Shown here piece by piece: positions 54,725 through 63,743 of a stretch of 64,000 nucleotides of DNA. The stretch spans positions 234,355 to 298,354 of the forward strand of contig NZ_BCVX01000005.1 in the NCBI RefSeq assembly GCF_001591965.1, in the 5' to 3' direction. The notes below the pieces were generated by a model. The model was not told the origin of the DNA. It ran no database searches and saw only the letters and a list, made by a program, of their open reading frames with translations. Each line of letters starts with the position of its first letter. Position 1 is the first letter of the stretch. The position numbers and the translations under genes are program-made. The DNA is from Lysinibacillus odysseyi 34hs-1 = NBRC 100172 (GTDB lineage: Bacteria > Bacillota > Bacilli > Bacillales_A > Planococcaceae).

Positions 54725-56602
54725 TTACATGACACGTTTAAACATTTTTTCTACTTCATATGTGGAAAAATGGACAAGCACTGGCCGGCCGTGCGGGCAT
54801 GTAAACGGATTATCCGCTGCACGTAAGTCATCCAGTAGACGTACCATTTGCTCCTTCGTCAAATAATAGTTAGCCTTGATGGATTTTTTACAGCTCATCA
54901 TAATGGCTGCTTCTTCCCGCAGCTTCTTCACGTCCGCTTTTTTCGTTTCCAGTACCTGCTCGATTAATTCTTCAATAATTTCCTGTTCGAAGCCTTTCGG
55001 GAACCATGTCGGATGTTCTCTTACAATAAATGAACCATACCCAAATTCCTCCAAAAATACACCTACCTGCTCCAGCATATGTGCGTGCTCCTTTAAGACG
55101 AGCGCCTCATCTGCAGCATAATGGAAAGTCAGCGGCAATAGCAGCGCCTGCCGTTCATTGGCATTTACTTCCCCTACCTTTTCACGGAAGTACTCATATT
55201 TGATCCGCTCCTGGGCTGCATGCTGGTCAATCAGGTAAAATCCGTCTTCCATCTGTGCCACAATATATGTCCCGTGGATCTGCCCTACTACCTCTAACTG
55301 CGGAAATGGTTCCTTCCTAGGTTCAGGCGGAGCTGTAATTACCGGCTGAGGAGTTGCTTCCTCTTCTAGCGATTGATTCTCCTCGTCCCGTTCTTCTATA
55401 GATGGCAGCGGTTCAAAAGAAGGAATGTTTTCCGGGGGTGCCTTAGTTGCCGGAGGATTTTCATAAGCAGTCTCCCGCACAATCATCCTTTCCTCATTCA
55501 GCCGCTGGACAATATCGTCCATTTTCTCTGTATCCAGTGCCGGCTGTTTCCATATATTCATCTGCTCGGATGGCAGTTTCACAGGCTTTTCCTTTCTTTC
55601 TACTACTGGAACATGAATCTCTCCCCGGATTGCTCTTTGTACTGTTTCTTCTATCAGACGAAGCAGCTCCGGCTCCTTGCTCAGTCTTACTTGATGCTTT
55701 GCCGGATGCACGTTGACATCGGTCAGCTGCGGATCTCCTTCAATATAAAGGACCACAATCGGGTAACGTCCAATTGGCAGATACGTATGATACGCATCTA
55801 CAATTGCCTTTTGAACAAGATAATGCTTCACCCAGCGGCCATTGACAAAAAGAGAAAGATAATTTTTTGAAGCCCGTGTTACCTCGGGCAGCGTTGCATA
55901 GCCGTATACTTTATAATCATTTGACTGTCCTTCAAAGGCAATCATTTTTTTTGCATTATGTGCCCCGTAAATTGCCGCAAGCACCTGCTGAATATTGCCT
56001 CGTCCATTCGTATGGAGCAATGTCTGGCCATTGTGTACCAATCTAAAGGAAATCGCCGGGTAGCCCAGTGCCAGCCGGTTGATTAAATCAATTGTATGCC
56101 CGAGCTCCGTCTGGATTGTCTTTAAATATTTCAGCCTAGCAGGTGTATTATAGAAAAGCTGTGCCACTGTCATATCCGTCCCTTTACGGAACGCTGTCGG
56201 CTTTTGCTCTTTTACATGTCCGCCTTCCAAGTACAGTTCAATTCCGCTGTTTGTTCCATCAGAAGTTTTTAACGTCACCTTCGAAACAGAGGCAATAGAC
56301 GCTAATGCCTCCCCGCGGAAGCCGAGCGTTCTGATACGGAATAAATCTTGTTCTTTTTCAATTTTTGATGTCGCATGGCGGGAGAAGGATTTCAGTGCAT
56401 CCTCCTCATCCATGCCCTTCCCATTATCGACAACTTGAATGCTTGTCAGACCTGCTTCTTCCAAAAAAACCTCAATGATGGTGCTGTCTGCATCAATTGC
56501 ATTTTCTACAAGCTCTTTTACAACAGAGGCGGGACGTTCCACCACTTCCCCTGCCGCGATTTTATTCGATAATACTTCATCCATAATTTGAATGGTGCCC
56601 AT
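54725..56602 (-). CDS. mutL: DNA mismatch repair protein MutL
   Basis: GHKL ATPase and nicking endonuclease of mismatch repair. The 625-residue protein has 'NKIAAGEVVERPASV' and 'VDNGKGMDEEDA' in the N-terminal ATPase (1-330), a poorly conserved linker (about 340-430, Pro/Glu-rich) and a C-terminal endonuclease with 'DQHAAQERIKYE' and the zinc-site motif 'CPHGRPV'. These motifs are lacking in E. coli MutL and mark the nicking type found in Bacillus. It begins 12 bases after mutS. Confidence 0.96.
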   Translation of the reverse strand: MGTIQIMDEVLSNKIAAGEVVERPASVVKELVENAIDADSTIIEVFLEEAGLTSIQVVDNGKGMDEEDALKSFSRHATSKIEKEQDLFRIRTLGFRGEALASIASVSKVTLKTSDGTNSGIELYLEGGHVKEQKPTAFRKGTDMTVAQLFYNTPARLKYLKTIQTELGHTIDLINRLALGYPAISFRLVHNGQTLLHTNGRGNIQQVLAAIYGAHNAKKMIAFEGQSNDYKVYGYATLPEVTRASKNYLSLFVNGRWVKHYLVQKAIVDAYHTYLPIGRYPIVVLYIEGDPQLTDVNVHPAKHQVRLSKEPELLRLIEETVQRAIRGEIHVPVVERKEKPVKLPSEQMNIWKQPALDTEKMDDIVQRLNEERMIVRETAYENPPATKAPPENIPSFEPLPSIEERDEENQSLEEEATPQPVITAPPEPRKEPFPQLEVVGQIHGTYIVAQMEDGFYLIDQHAAQERIKYEYFREKVGEVNANERQALLLPLTFHYAADEALVLKEHAHMLEQVGVFLEEFGYGSFIVREHPTWFPKGFEQEIIEELIEQVLETKKADVKKLREEAAIMMSCKKSIKANYYLTKEQMVRLLDDLRAADNPFTCPHGRPVLVHFSTYEVEKMFKRVM

Positions 56603-56614
56603 GCGACCGCCTCC

Positions 56615-59218
56615 TTACTTTTTATTTACTAATTTTTGCTGCAGCTCATACAGCAAAGTCATTGCCTGCATAGGTGTCGTACCCATGACATTGCATTTTT
56701 CCAATGCTTCAAGCACTTCTTTTTCCTCCGGAGACACCTCGTCCACCGGGGCAAATAATGATAGCTGCAAATCCTCTTCCTTTTGCACCGGTTCTACGGA
56801 TGGCTCTGGCACGATAATTGTTTCTGCAGCTGCTGAAGCAGCACAAGGCTTGTCCTGTGCCTCAAATTGTTCTAGTAGAATGCGAGCGCGCTCAATGATA
56901 GGCGCCGGCATTTCTGCGAGCTCTGCCACGTGGACTCCGTAGCTTTTATCTGCCGCCCCATCCTTTACCTTATGCAGGAATACGACACGGCCGTTTTGTT
57001 CCGTAGCAGCTACGTGGACGTTTTTTAATCTCACAAGCTGTTCTTCCAATTGTGTCAACTCGTGATAATGGGTAGAGAATAATGTATTGGCGCCGATTTC
57101 CGTATGGATATATTCCATCATTGCCTGGGCAAGGCTCATACCGTCATATGTGGATGTCCCGCGCCCGATTTCATCAAACAGCAGCAAGCTGTTCTTTGTT
57201 GCATGGGTGATAGCATGCTGAGATTCCATCATCTCTACCATGAATGTTGACTGTCCCGCAGCCAAATCATCTGCTGCACCAATCCTTGTAAAGATTTGAT
57301 CGGTAATCGGCAGTTCCGCTTCTGCTGCCGGTACGTAGCACCCCATCTGGGCGAGGATGACAATCAGCGCCACTTGCCGCATATACGTACTCTTACCGGA
57401 CATATTTGGCCCTGTAATGAGCATCATGTTCTTTTCTTCGGGCAGGATACAGTCATTCGGCACATACATCTGCTTTCCGAGCATTTTTTCTACGACCGGA
57501 TGCCGCCCCTCCATGATTTTCAATGATCGTCCTTCATGGAAGACAGGCTTCGTGAAACGGTATTTCTCCGTCACGACAGCAAAGCTCATAAAGACGTCCA
57601 GCTCACTGATTGCTGCGGCAAGGGATTGTACACGCGGAATATAAGCCTTCAGCTCTTCACGGAGTTTTAGGAATAAATCATATTCAAGTGCAAGACTTTC
57701 CTCTTCCGCATTCAAAATGAGCGATTCCTTCTCCTTCAGCTCATCTGTAATATAGCGTTCACAGTTAGCAAGTGTCTGCTTGCGCTCATAGCGTGTCAGG
57801 TCTGCTTTTCCAATATGTGATTTTGTTATTTCAATATAGTAGCCAAAAATACGATTGTAGCCGATTTTTAAATTATTGATACCCGTCAGCTGGCGCTCCT
57901 TCTGCTCAAGCTGCATGATCCAGTCTTTCCCGTTACGTGCTGCATAGCGGAGCTCATCCAGCCTTTCGTTATAGCCATCACGGATGACATCCCCTTCCTT
58001 AATCGCTATCGGTGGGTGATCTGTAATGGCACGCGCCAATAACGCTTCGATGTCCTCACACGTATCAAGGGCATGACCTACGTTTTCCAATGTCTCTTTG
58101 CCGCTTTCAAGCAGCTGCGCCTTTATTGCAGGCACTTGACGGAGCGATTCTCTGAGCTGTGCTAAATCACGGCCTCCTACATTCCCAAAGGCGACACGTC
58201 CTGCAAGACGCTCCAGGTCATATACGCTTTTTAGAAGGTCACGGAGCTCTCCACGCAAGAAAAATTCCTCTAATAAATCTGTGACAATCGCAAGTCGGGC
58301 TTCAATCGCACCACGTGTTGCAAGCGGCTGGTGAAGCCATTGCTTTAACTTTCTTCCGCCCATCGCTGTTACTGTCTCATCAAGCAGCCATAGGAGTGTC
58401 CCTTTTTGGTCACCGCCTCTGATCGATTGAATCAATTCCAGATTTCGTTTTGAATTCGTATCGATTCGTAAAAACTGCTTCGTTTCCGTATACGTAAACG
58501 CCTGCAAGTGCGAAAGAGAACGCATTTGTGTCCGTTCCACATACTGTAAGAGCCGTCGTGCTGCCGGTTTTACTTGCTCCGGTACGTCTTTTAAATAGAC
58601 CTCTACCGTATGTACACCGATTTCCTCCTGTTCGAGCGATATGACAATACCTGCTGCTCCTGCTAGCTCCGCCATCTCAAGCTGGAGACCCTCTGCCGTA
58701 ATAACTTCACGGATTGCCAAGCTTTGCAGCTGTTGGATACATTCCTTCACGCCGCCTTCAATAATTTGTGCATGCGCTTCTCCTGTCGAAACGTCCAAGT
58801 AGGCAAAAGCAAGCTCATTTTCATTCATTCGTTCCGCACAAGCGAGGAAATGATTCGTTTTACTGTCGATTGTCTTTCCTTCCGTAATTGTCCCAGGGGT
58901 AATCAGCTGGACAACCTCACGCTTTACAACACCCTTTGCCTGCTTTGGATCCTCTGTTTGCTCACAAATCGCTACCTTATATCCTTTTGACACTAGTGTT
59001 TCAATATAGTTCTTTGCAGAGTGGTAAGGGACCCCGCACATCGGAATGCGTTCCTTGCCTCCTGCCTCTCTGCCTGTCAATGTAATCTCCAGAATTTGTG
59101 ATGCTTTCACGGCATCATCAAAAAACATTTCATAAAAGTCGCCCAACCGGAAAAACAGAAAGGCATCCTTGTAGTCTTCTTTAATCAACAAATATTGCTG
59201 CATCATTGGCGTATACAT
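56615..59218 (-). CDS. mutS: DNA mismatch recognition protein MutS
   Basis: Recognises mismatches and recruits MutL. The 867-residue protein has the mismatch-wedge motif in 'FFRLGDFYEMFFDDA' (about residue 25), connector, lever and clamp regions, then the ATPase with Walker A 'GPNMSGKSTYMRQ' (about 610) and 'LLFDEIGRGTSTYDG' (Walker B and signature). Near the C-terminus, 'QEDLQLSLF'-like residues ('EEDLQLSLFAP') fit the beta-clamp-binding motif of Bacillus MutS. Confidence 0.97.
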   Translation of the reverse strand: MYTPMMQQYLLIKEDYKDAFLFFRLGDFYEMFFDDAVKASQILEITLTGREAGGKERIPMCGVPYHSAKNYIETLVSKGYKVAICEQTEDPKQAKGVVKREVVQLITPGTITEGKTIDSKTNHFLACAERMNENELAFAYLDVSTGEAHAQIIEGGVKECIQQLQSLAIREVITAEGLQLEMAELAGAAGIVISLEQEEIGVHTVEVYLKDVPEQVKPAARRLLQYVERTQMRSLSHLQAFTYTETKQFLRIDTNSKRNLELIQSIRGGDQKGTLLWLLDETVTAMGGRKLKQWLHQPLATRGAIEARLAIVTDLLEEFFLRGELRDLLKSVYDLERLAGRVAFGNVGGRDLAQLRESLRQVPAIKAQLLESGKETLENVGHALDTCEDIEALLARAITDHPPIAIKEGDVIRDGYNERLDELRYAARNGKDWIMQLEQKERQLTGINNLKIGYNRIFGYYIEITKSHIGKADLTRYERKQTLANCERYITDELKEKESLILNAEEESLALEYDLFLKLREELKAYIPRVQSLAAAISELDVFMSFAVVTEKYRFTKPVFHEGRSLKIMEGRHPVVEKMLGKQMYVPNDCILPEEKNMMLITGPNMSGKSTYMRQVALIVILAQMGCYVPAAEAELPITDQIFTRIGAADDLAAGQSTFMVEMMESQHAITHATKNSLLLFDEIGRGTSTYDGMSLAQAMMEYIHTEIGANTLFSTHYHELTQLEEQLVRLKNVHVAATEQNGRVVFLHKVKDGAADKSYGVHVAELAEMPAPIIERARILLEQFEAQDKPCAASAAAETIIVPEPSVEPVQKEEDLQLSLFAPVDEVSPEEKEVLEALEKCNVMGTTPMQAMTLLYELQQKLVNKK

Positions 59219-59262
59219 AATCTAACCTCTTTACATTCAGTAGTACCCTCCATTATAACAAG

Positions 59263-59302
59263 AAAAAGGGTCTTCCCAAAAGTTTTTGAGAGACCCCTTT
59301 TT
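59263..59302 (-). terminator. Terminator of cotE
   Basis: AAAAAGGGTCT pairs with AGACCCCTTTTT (one bulged C) between the cotE stop and mutS, separating the spore gene from the repair operon. Confidence 0.85.
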
Positions 59303-59305
59303 TGC

Positions 59306-59869
59306 TTAATCAAATGAGGAAGATTCAATGATATGCTTTTCCGAGCTGCTGGAACTGCTTGAGCTGCTTGAGCTGCTAGAGGATGTACTCTCATCCCCAA
59401 ATGACCACTCTTCCTCGAAATCTAGCGGATGAACATGGATGCAGACTTTCGTCTCTCCTACAACCTCTACTAAAAACTCACGCTCTACCAACACTTTAAT
59501 TTTTTCGCCGCATGGTGCAATGACTGCCTCAATACAGTTAGGCTGCTGAATAACACGTGCATGCACATCATTGGAATCGCCTACTTCATCATCGCGGTAA
59601 TGCAATTTAATGCGATCACGGTATGCAATCGTTTCTGTGTATACCGCAGTTTTCGAATGATTATTGTAAGCATACCAGACATTCACATCAAACTTCCCGG
59701 ATACATCGACAAAGTTCCCTACTTTTTTTGCTTGGTACTGGTGGTTGATTACCCAGCAGCCTAATATATTTGTCGGTGTGTTAGGAGGCTTTAGCAGCTC
59801 CTCCTGTTCCGTTCTTTTCTTGCCCTTCGCAATGACCGCCTTCGTTACAATCTGACGTAGCCTTTTCAC
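59306..59869 (-). CDS. cotE: Spore outer coat morphogenetic protein CotE
   Basis: Directs assembly of the outer spore coat from the mother cell side. The 187-residue protein carries the CotE core: 'ITHK'-type start 'IVTKAVIAKGKK', 'ILGCWVINHQYQA', 'DVNVWYAYNNHSKT', 'VIQQPNCIEAVIAPCG' and 'EREFLVEVVGETKV'. In B. subtilis the C-terminus is strongly acidic; here a run of 14 serines (about residues 162-175, encoded by AGC/TCA-type 9-base units) replaces most of it. The start is a GTG after GGGAGAGG. Position before mutS is as in Bacillus. Confidence 0.93.
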   Translation of the reverse strand: MKRLRQIVTKAVIAKGKKRTEQEELLKPPNTPTNILGCWVINHQYQAKKVGNFVDVSGKFDVNVWYAYNNHSKTAVYTETIAYRDRIKLHYRDDEVGDSNDVHARVIQQPNCIEAVIAPCGEKIKVLVEREFLVEVVGETKVCIHVHPLDFEEEWSFGDESTSSSSSSSSSSSSSSEKHIIESSSFD

Positions 59870-59898
59870 CGACGCCTCTCCCTTCCTATTTCTCGCCC

Positions 59899-59907
59899 TA
59901 TCTTATG
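59899..59907 (-). promoter_or_regulatory. Possible SigK -10 element of cotE
   Basis: CATAAGATA on the minus strand fits the SigK -10 pattern CATANNNTA, about 30 bases before the GTG. B. subtilis cotE has a SigK-dependent promoter; no clear -35 is seen here. Confidence 0.35.
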
Positions 59908-59932
59908 CGATAAGCGCCTAAAGTGTGAAAAA

Positions 59933-59958
59933 GAAAAAAGCCGCGGATTATCCACGGT
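59933..59958 (-). terminator. Terminator of the EAL protein gene
   Basis: ACCGTGGA-TAA-TCCGCGGC (one G-U and one A-C position) overlaps the stop codon, followed leftward by TTTTTTCTTTTT. Confidence 0.75.
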
Positions 59959-62140
59959 CTTCTTCATATTGCAAGAGAAGCAAATCAACCTCTTCTAGTT
60001 TCATCGGTTTATAATAATAGTAGCCTTGGCCGATATTACAGCCGATTTTTTTCAGTTCTTGATGCTGGGCTTCTGTTTCAACACCCTCTGCTACGGATTT
60101 CATTTCTAAATCCGCCGCCAGTTGAATAATTGTTTTTACCACAGCATGCATCCGTGGCTCCGCGATAGAATCTGTGAAGCTTTTGTCAATCTTAATTTCC
60201 TCAAAAGGCAGTTCCTGCAAATAGCTAAGGGATGAATAGCCGACACCGAAATCATCCATCGATGTAGCAATGCCGATATCCCGCAGCTGACAAATATTCC
60301 GCTTTGCATATGATACATTTTCCAGTTCAATGCTTTCTGTAATCTCTAGTATCAAATACTTTGGATCCATTTCATATTCCTTTATTAGCTTTTCTATATT
60401 TTCTACAAAATCAGGATAATAAAAATGGTTGGCTGAAATGTTTACCGCTACAGGAAACAGACGTTTCCCCTGTTTTTTTCGCTCACGCTGCCATGCCAGC
60501 ACTGACTTTAAAATAGCTCTGTCTACCTTATGGATATTTCCTGTTTTTTCCCCGACAGGAATAAAAATAGCAGGGGATACGAAGCCGATTTCAGCAGATT
60601 CCCACCTTGCCAGCGCTTCAAATCCGATAATCTCCCTTGTTTGTATATCCACTTTTGGCTGCAGCATCGGAAAAAATTCTTTATTTTTTAGAGCACTGGC
60701 AAAAAGCGTTAATACTTCTAGTTCCTTTTCGATAGAATGCCTTTGTGATTCCTCGTAAAGGTGCAGGACAGTACCGGGGAGTTTTGATGCAGAAAACAGT
60801 GCTGTATCTGCATGCTGAATGGCCATTGTTCCTGTTACTTCTCCCTCGAATATAGCTGCTCCTATTTTCAATGTAATGGAAACATTTTTACCATCAATCA
60901 TATAAGGCTCAAACGTTAATTCATTTATATGCGGCAGCAAAATTTCCTGGTTCGGATCTTCATTTAGAATGGCAACAATAATGGAGGAGCTTGTATAGCG
61001 GGCAATAATCGCTTCCTGGAAACCTGGAATAGCACCTAAACGATCCGCCAGCTGCTTTAACAGGGCATCACCGCCCACTCTTCCATATAAATCGACAATA
61101 TATTGATGTTCTGTTGCTTCCATAATATAAATAACGCCGCTTTCCCTTTGCCCGCCAATATGGGCCATTTCCTTTTCAAAACTGGCAATATTACGGAGGC
61201 CGGTTCTTTCATCATAAAAGGCAAGCTTCAAGATTTCACTTTTTTGCTTGAAGTATTTGAGAGCAAGCGTCACGATAGGAGCGAGTCGATCTAAAAACAT
61301 GTAATCAGATGGACGCGGAGTGATTGGTTCTTCAAAATACACTGCGAAAATACCGACAGTCTCCCCCTGATGATTTTTAATCGGCTGACTCCATGAAGCA
61401 ACAAACTGGTATTTTTTTAAGACCCAATGAAAATCACTCCAACCTTCGTGTTCCTGTATATTTGAGCTCAATACAGGCTCTCTTAAAAAGCGGCTTGTCT
61501 TTTCATCTCCCATATAACGGCTTATATCAAGGTTATTCAGGCTCTTTTTAAGATCTTCAGGAATGGTGCTTTGTGTTAAAATCTGCAATCTATTACCCTC
61601 AACTAAAAAGATGGAACATTTATTGGGCCTATAAAAAGAGGTGGAAACATAATCGCAAATTTGTTCAAATACATGGGAAAGCTGATAATCTTTTTCTAAG
61701 GATAAATACAGCTTCCGCTCTAATTGCACAAGCGTATCCATATGAACTACCTCTGTGACATCGTTTATGACAAAGAAATAAAACTGTACCTTCTTTTCAT
61801 CCGCAGAAAAGGGGATAACTGTTATATCGCCCCAAAAACCGCTTCCATCTTTTCTATACTGAAATAAACGCCGTTTTATCGGAGTTCCTGCTTCTAGCAC
61901 CTCCTCCAGTTCTTCTATATGCTTCTTTTCAGTCAGCATCTCACTCAACATATTGATTTTCCCGCCGACTATTTCTTCCCTGCTATATTCCGTAATATGG
62001 GTGAAATACTCGTTTACATATTTCACTAGTAAACTGTCGGCATCTAAAATGACAACACCAGATTCTACTTTTTTTGCTAATCGGCATAGCCATAAATATA
62101 AAAGCTCTTTATTCGGGACTAAGAACCTATTTCCTTCCAT
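59948..62140 (-). CDS. PAS-GAF-GGDEF-EAL protein, probable c-di-GMP phosphodiesterase
   Basis: A 730-residue soluble signalling protein. Order: PAS (about 18-130), GAF (about 145-300), GGDEF (about 310-465) and EAL (about 475-722). The GGDEF signature is replaced by 'YTSSSIIVAIL', so cyclase activity is not expected, though the domain could still bind GTP. The EAL domain looks active: 'GFEALARW', 'NISANHFYY', 'LEITES', 'MDDFGVGYSSL', 'KIDKSF' and 'EGVETEAQ' are all present. It likely lowers c-di-GMP in response to a ligand or redox cue sensed by PAS/GAF. Confidence 0.9.
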   Translation of the reverse strand: MEGNRFLVPNKELLYLWLCRLAKKVESGVVILDADSLLVKYVNEYFTHITEYSREEIVGGKINMLSEMLTEKKHIEELEEVLEAGTPIKRRLFQYRKDGSGFWGDITVIPFSADEKKVQFYFFVINDVTEVVHMDTLVQLERKLYLSLEKDYQLSHVFEQICDYVSTSFYRPNKCSIFLVEGNRLQILTQSTIPEDLKKSLNNLDISRYMGDEKTSRFLREPVLSSNIQEHEGWSDFHWVLKKYQFVASWSQPIKNHQGETVGIFAVYFEEPITPRPSDYMFLDRLAPIVTLALKYFKQKSEILKLAFYDERTGLRNIASFEKEMAHIGGQRESGVIYIMEATEHQYIVDLYGRVGGDALLKQLADRLGAIPGFQEAIIARYTSSSIIVAILNEDPNQEILLPHINELTFEPYMIDGKNVSITLKIGAAIFEGEVTGTMAIQHADTALFSASKLPGTVLHLYEESQRHSIEKELEVLTLFASALKNKEFFPMLQPKVDIQTREIIGFEALARWESAEIGFVSPAIFIPVGEKTGNIHKVDRAILKSVLAWQRERKKQGKRLFPVAVNISANHFYYPDFVENIEKLIKEYEMDPKYLILEITESIELENVSYAKRNICQLRDIGIATSMDDFGVGYSSLSYLQELPFEEIKIDKSFTDSIAEPRMHAVVKTIIQLAADLEMKSVAEGVETEAQHQELKKIGCNIGQGYYYYKPMKLEEVDLLLLQYEEDRG

Positions 62141-62434
62141 AGTGGCAAAACCCTCTCTGTGACTCAGAAGTTTTACTCTAGTAGCAAAACGTCCCTGTTA
62201 TTTGGGTAATAATGTTCATAATCCTATAATAATAGCAAGTATATTGATATGTATAGATATTTTGAGAATAAATTGTTACTTTTCAGTTTTTTTTCGAGGC
62301 AAAGTAACTTTCCCAGCTATATCGGATACTTACTATTCTCTTTCAACTATTTTACACGTCTTACAGAAAGACTAAACAAAAAGAGCTATCCACTCTACTA
62401 GCAGTTTTCTTTTTAAACAGAGAGTGTATCCATA

Positions 62435-62465
62435 AGAAAAAGGAGTGGATAGACAACTCCACTCC
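62435..62465 (-). terminator. Terminator of the polysaccharide deacetylase gene
   Basis: GGAGTGGA and TCCACTCC pair across eight bases, with TTTTTC leftward. The 270 bases between this and the EAL gene are A/T-rich; I see no gene there. Confidence 0.85.
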
Positions 62466-62467
62466 CC

Positions 62468-63379
62468 CTACTTCCTCGCCCCATAATATGGACCACTATG
62501 CATTTCCTTCTCTATAGCAAGGAGCTCAGACACCGTGATAAACTGATAGCCTTCTTTTTGCAGCATCTGTATTAATTGCGGTAAAGCCTCTGCCGTTGTC
62601 GTATATATATCATGCAGCAATATAATCGATTGGTTTGTGACATTCTCCTTCACGACCTGATGGATCGCTTCAGCATTTTTACTTTCCCAATCTAGTGAGT
62701 CTACAGACCATAGAATCGTTGAAATTCCATTCTTCTCTGTATACTCCAGTAACTCGCTCGTATATATACCGTAAGGCGGTCGAAATAATACAGGTTTCTT
62801 GCCTGCAGCCCTTTCTATCATTTCATTCGTCTTATTTACCTCTTCTATCATTTCAGCAGTTGTCCGCTTCCTTGCATTTGGATGGCTGTATGTATGATTA
62901 CCTATTTCATGGCCTTGATCGGCTACTTGCTTTACCATATCTGGGAATTTCTCAGCCTGGATTCCCATCATAAAAAAGGTTGCCTTTACATTATATTCCT
63001 TCAACGTTTGCAGAATAGCAGGTGTGCCTTTTGGATGAGGCCCATCATCAAATGTCAGGGCGACATATTTTCCGGATGGATCAAACTCCGTTACTGTATC
63101 GGGGATTTTCTCCCCCTGCCCATCAGAAACTTCTTTTTGGTTTTGTTCCGTCTTTCCTTCTACCTGATCAGTAATCCCTCCCTTTTCATTTTCTATTTCC
63201 TGTGGAGCACCGATTGGTTTTTTGATGTGCTGGGAGGCGCCATGGGTCAGGGATTTATTTACTTCGACATAAGCCTCCGTTTTCATGCTTGTAAAATGGT
63301 GGATGGCTCCTGAAATGATTCCAAAAAACAGAACAAGCAGTACCCAGCCAGGCCATTTAATACGTTTGATCACCCTCAT
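62468..63379 (-). CDS. Membrane-anchored polysaccharide deacetylase (NodB domain)
   Basis: A 303-residue extracytoplasmic enzyme that should remove N-acetyl groups from peptidoglycan or another cell-surface glycan. A signal-anchor (about 12-30) and a charged linker lead to the NodB domain (about 104-290) with its motifs: catalytic base in 'ALTFDDGPHP', zinc ligands in 'HTYSHPNA', 'RPPYGIY', 'WSVDSLDWES' and the His in 'ILLHDIY'. All catalytic residues are present. Such enzymes give lysozyme resistance or act in spore cortex formation; which applies is unclear. AAAGGAAG precedes the ATG. Confidence 0.92.
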   Translation of the reverse strand: MRVIKRIKWPGWVLLVLFFGIISGAIHHFTSMKTEAYVEVNKSLTHGASQHIKKPIGAPQEIENEKGGITDQVEGKTEQNQKEVSDGQGEKIPDTVTEFDPSGKYVALTFDDGPHPKGTPAILQTLKEYNVKATFFMMGIQAEKFPDMVKQVADQGHEIGNHTYSHPNARKRTTAEMIEEVNKTNEMIERAAGKKPVLFRPPYGIYTSELLEYTEKNGISTILWSVDSLDWESKNAEAIHQVVKENVTNQSIILLHDIYTTTAEALPQLIQMLQKEGYQFITVSELLAIEKEMHSGPYYGARK

Positions 63380-63626
63380 ATGTATCTTCCTTTCATTCTC
63401 CTTCTATATAAATAGACGTGTCAAAATATAAAATAGTTGGCTGAGGAAAAAATTTTTTATCTTATACCATTATCTTTACAAAATAACAGCTTTAAAAATC
63501 ATCAACTTCACCAGTTCACAGCCCGCACATACATAGCCATTGTATTTCATTGATTTCTTCGCTCGTTCCTGTATTGTCTCTTCAGCACTTTGCGAGAACT
63601 GTTCATTAATAAAAAGGGAGGTTATT

Positions 63627-63743
63627 TTGCCTCACCTTGCTCTTCCATGGCTTCTTATAATTCTTGTTAGTAATATAATATCAATTATCTTACTATTTGA
63701 ACATATTATAAATTTATTTTTTCTTATTGGAAGTTATCTCTAA
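63627..63743 (+). CDS. Possible 38-residue hydrophobic peptide
   Basis: A TTG five bases after GGGAGG opens a 38-codon frame made almost wholly of Leu, Ile and Phe ('LLIILVSNIISIILLFEHII'), one transmembrane helix. Small hydrophobic peptides with strong ribosome sites can be type I toxins or regulators of membrane enzymes, but A/T-rich DNA also produces such frames by chance. The surrounding stretch from 63380 to the window end holds no other gene I can support. Confidence 0.3.
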   Translation: MPHLALPWLLIILVSNIISIILLFEHIINLFFLIGSYL

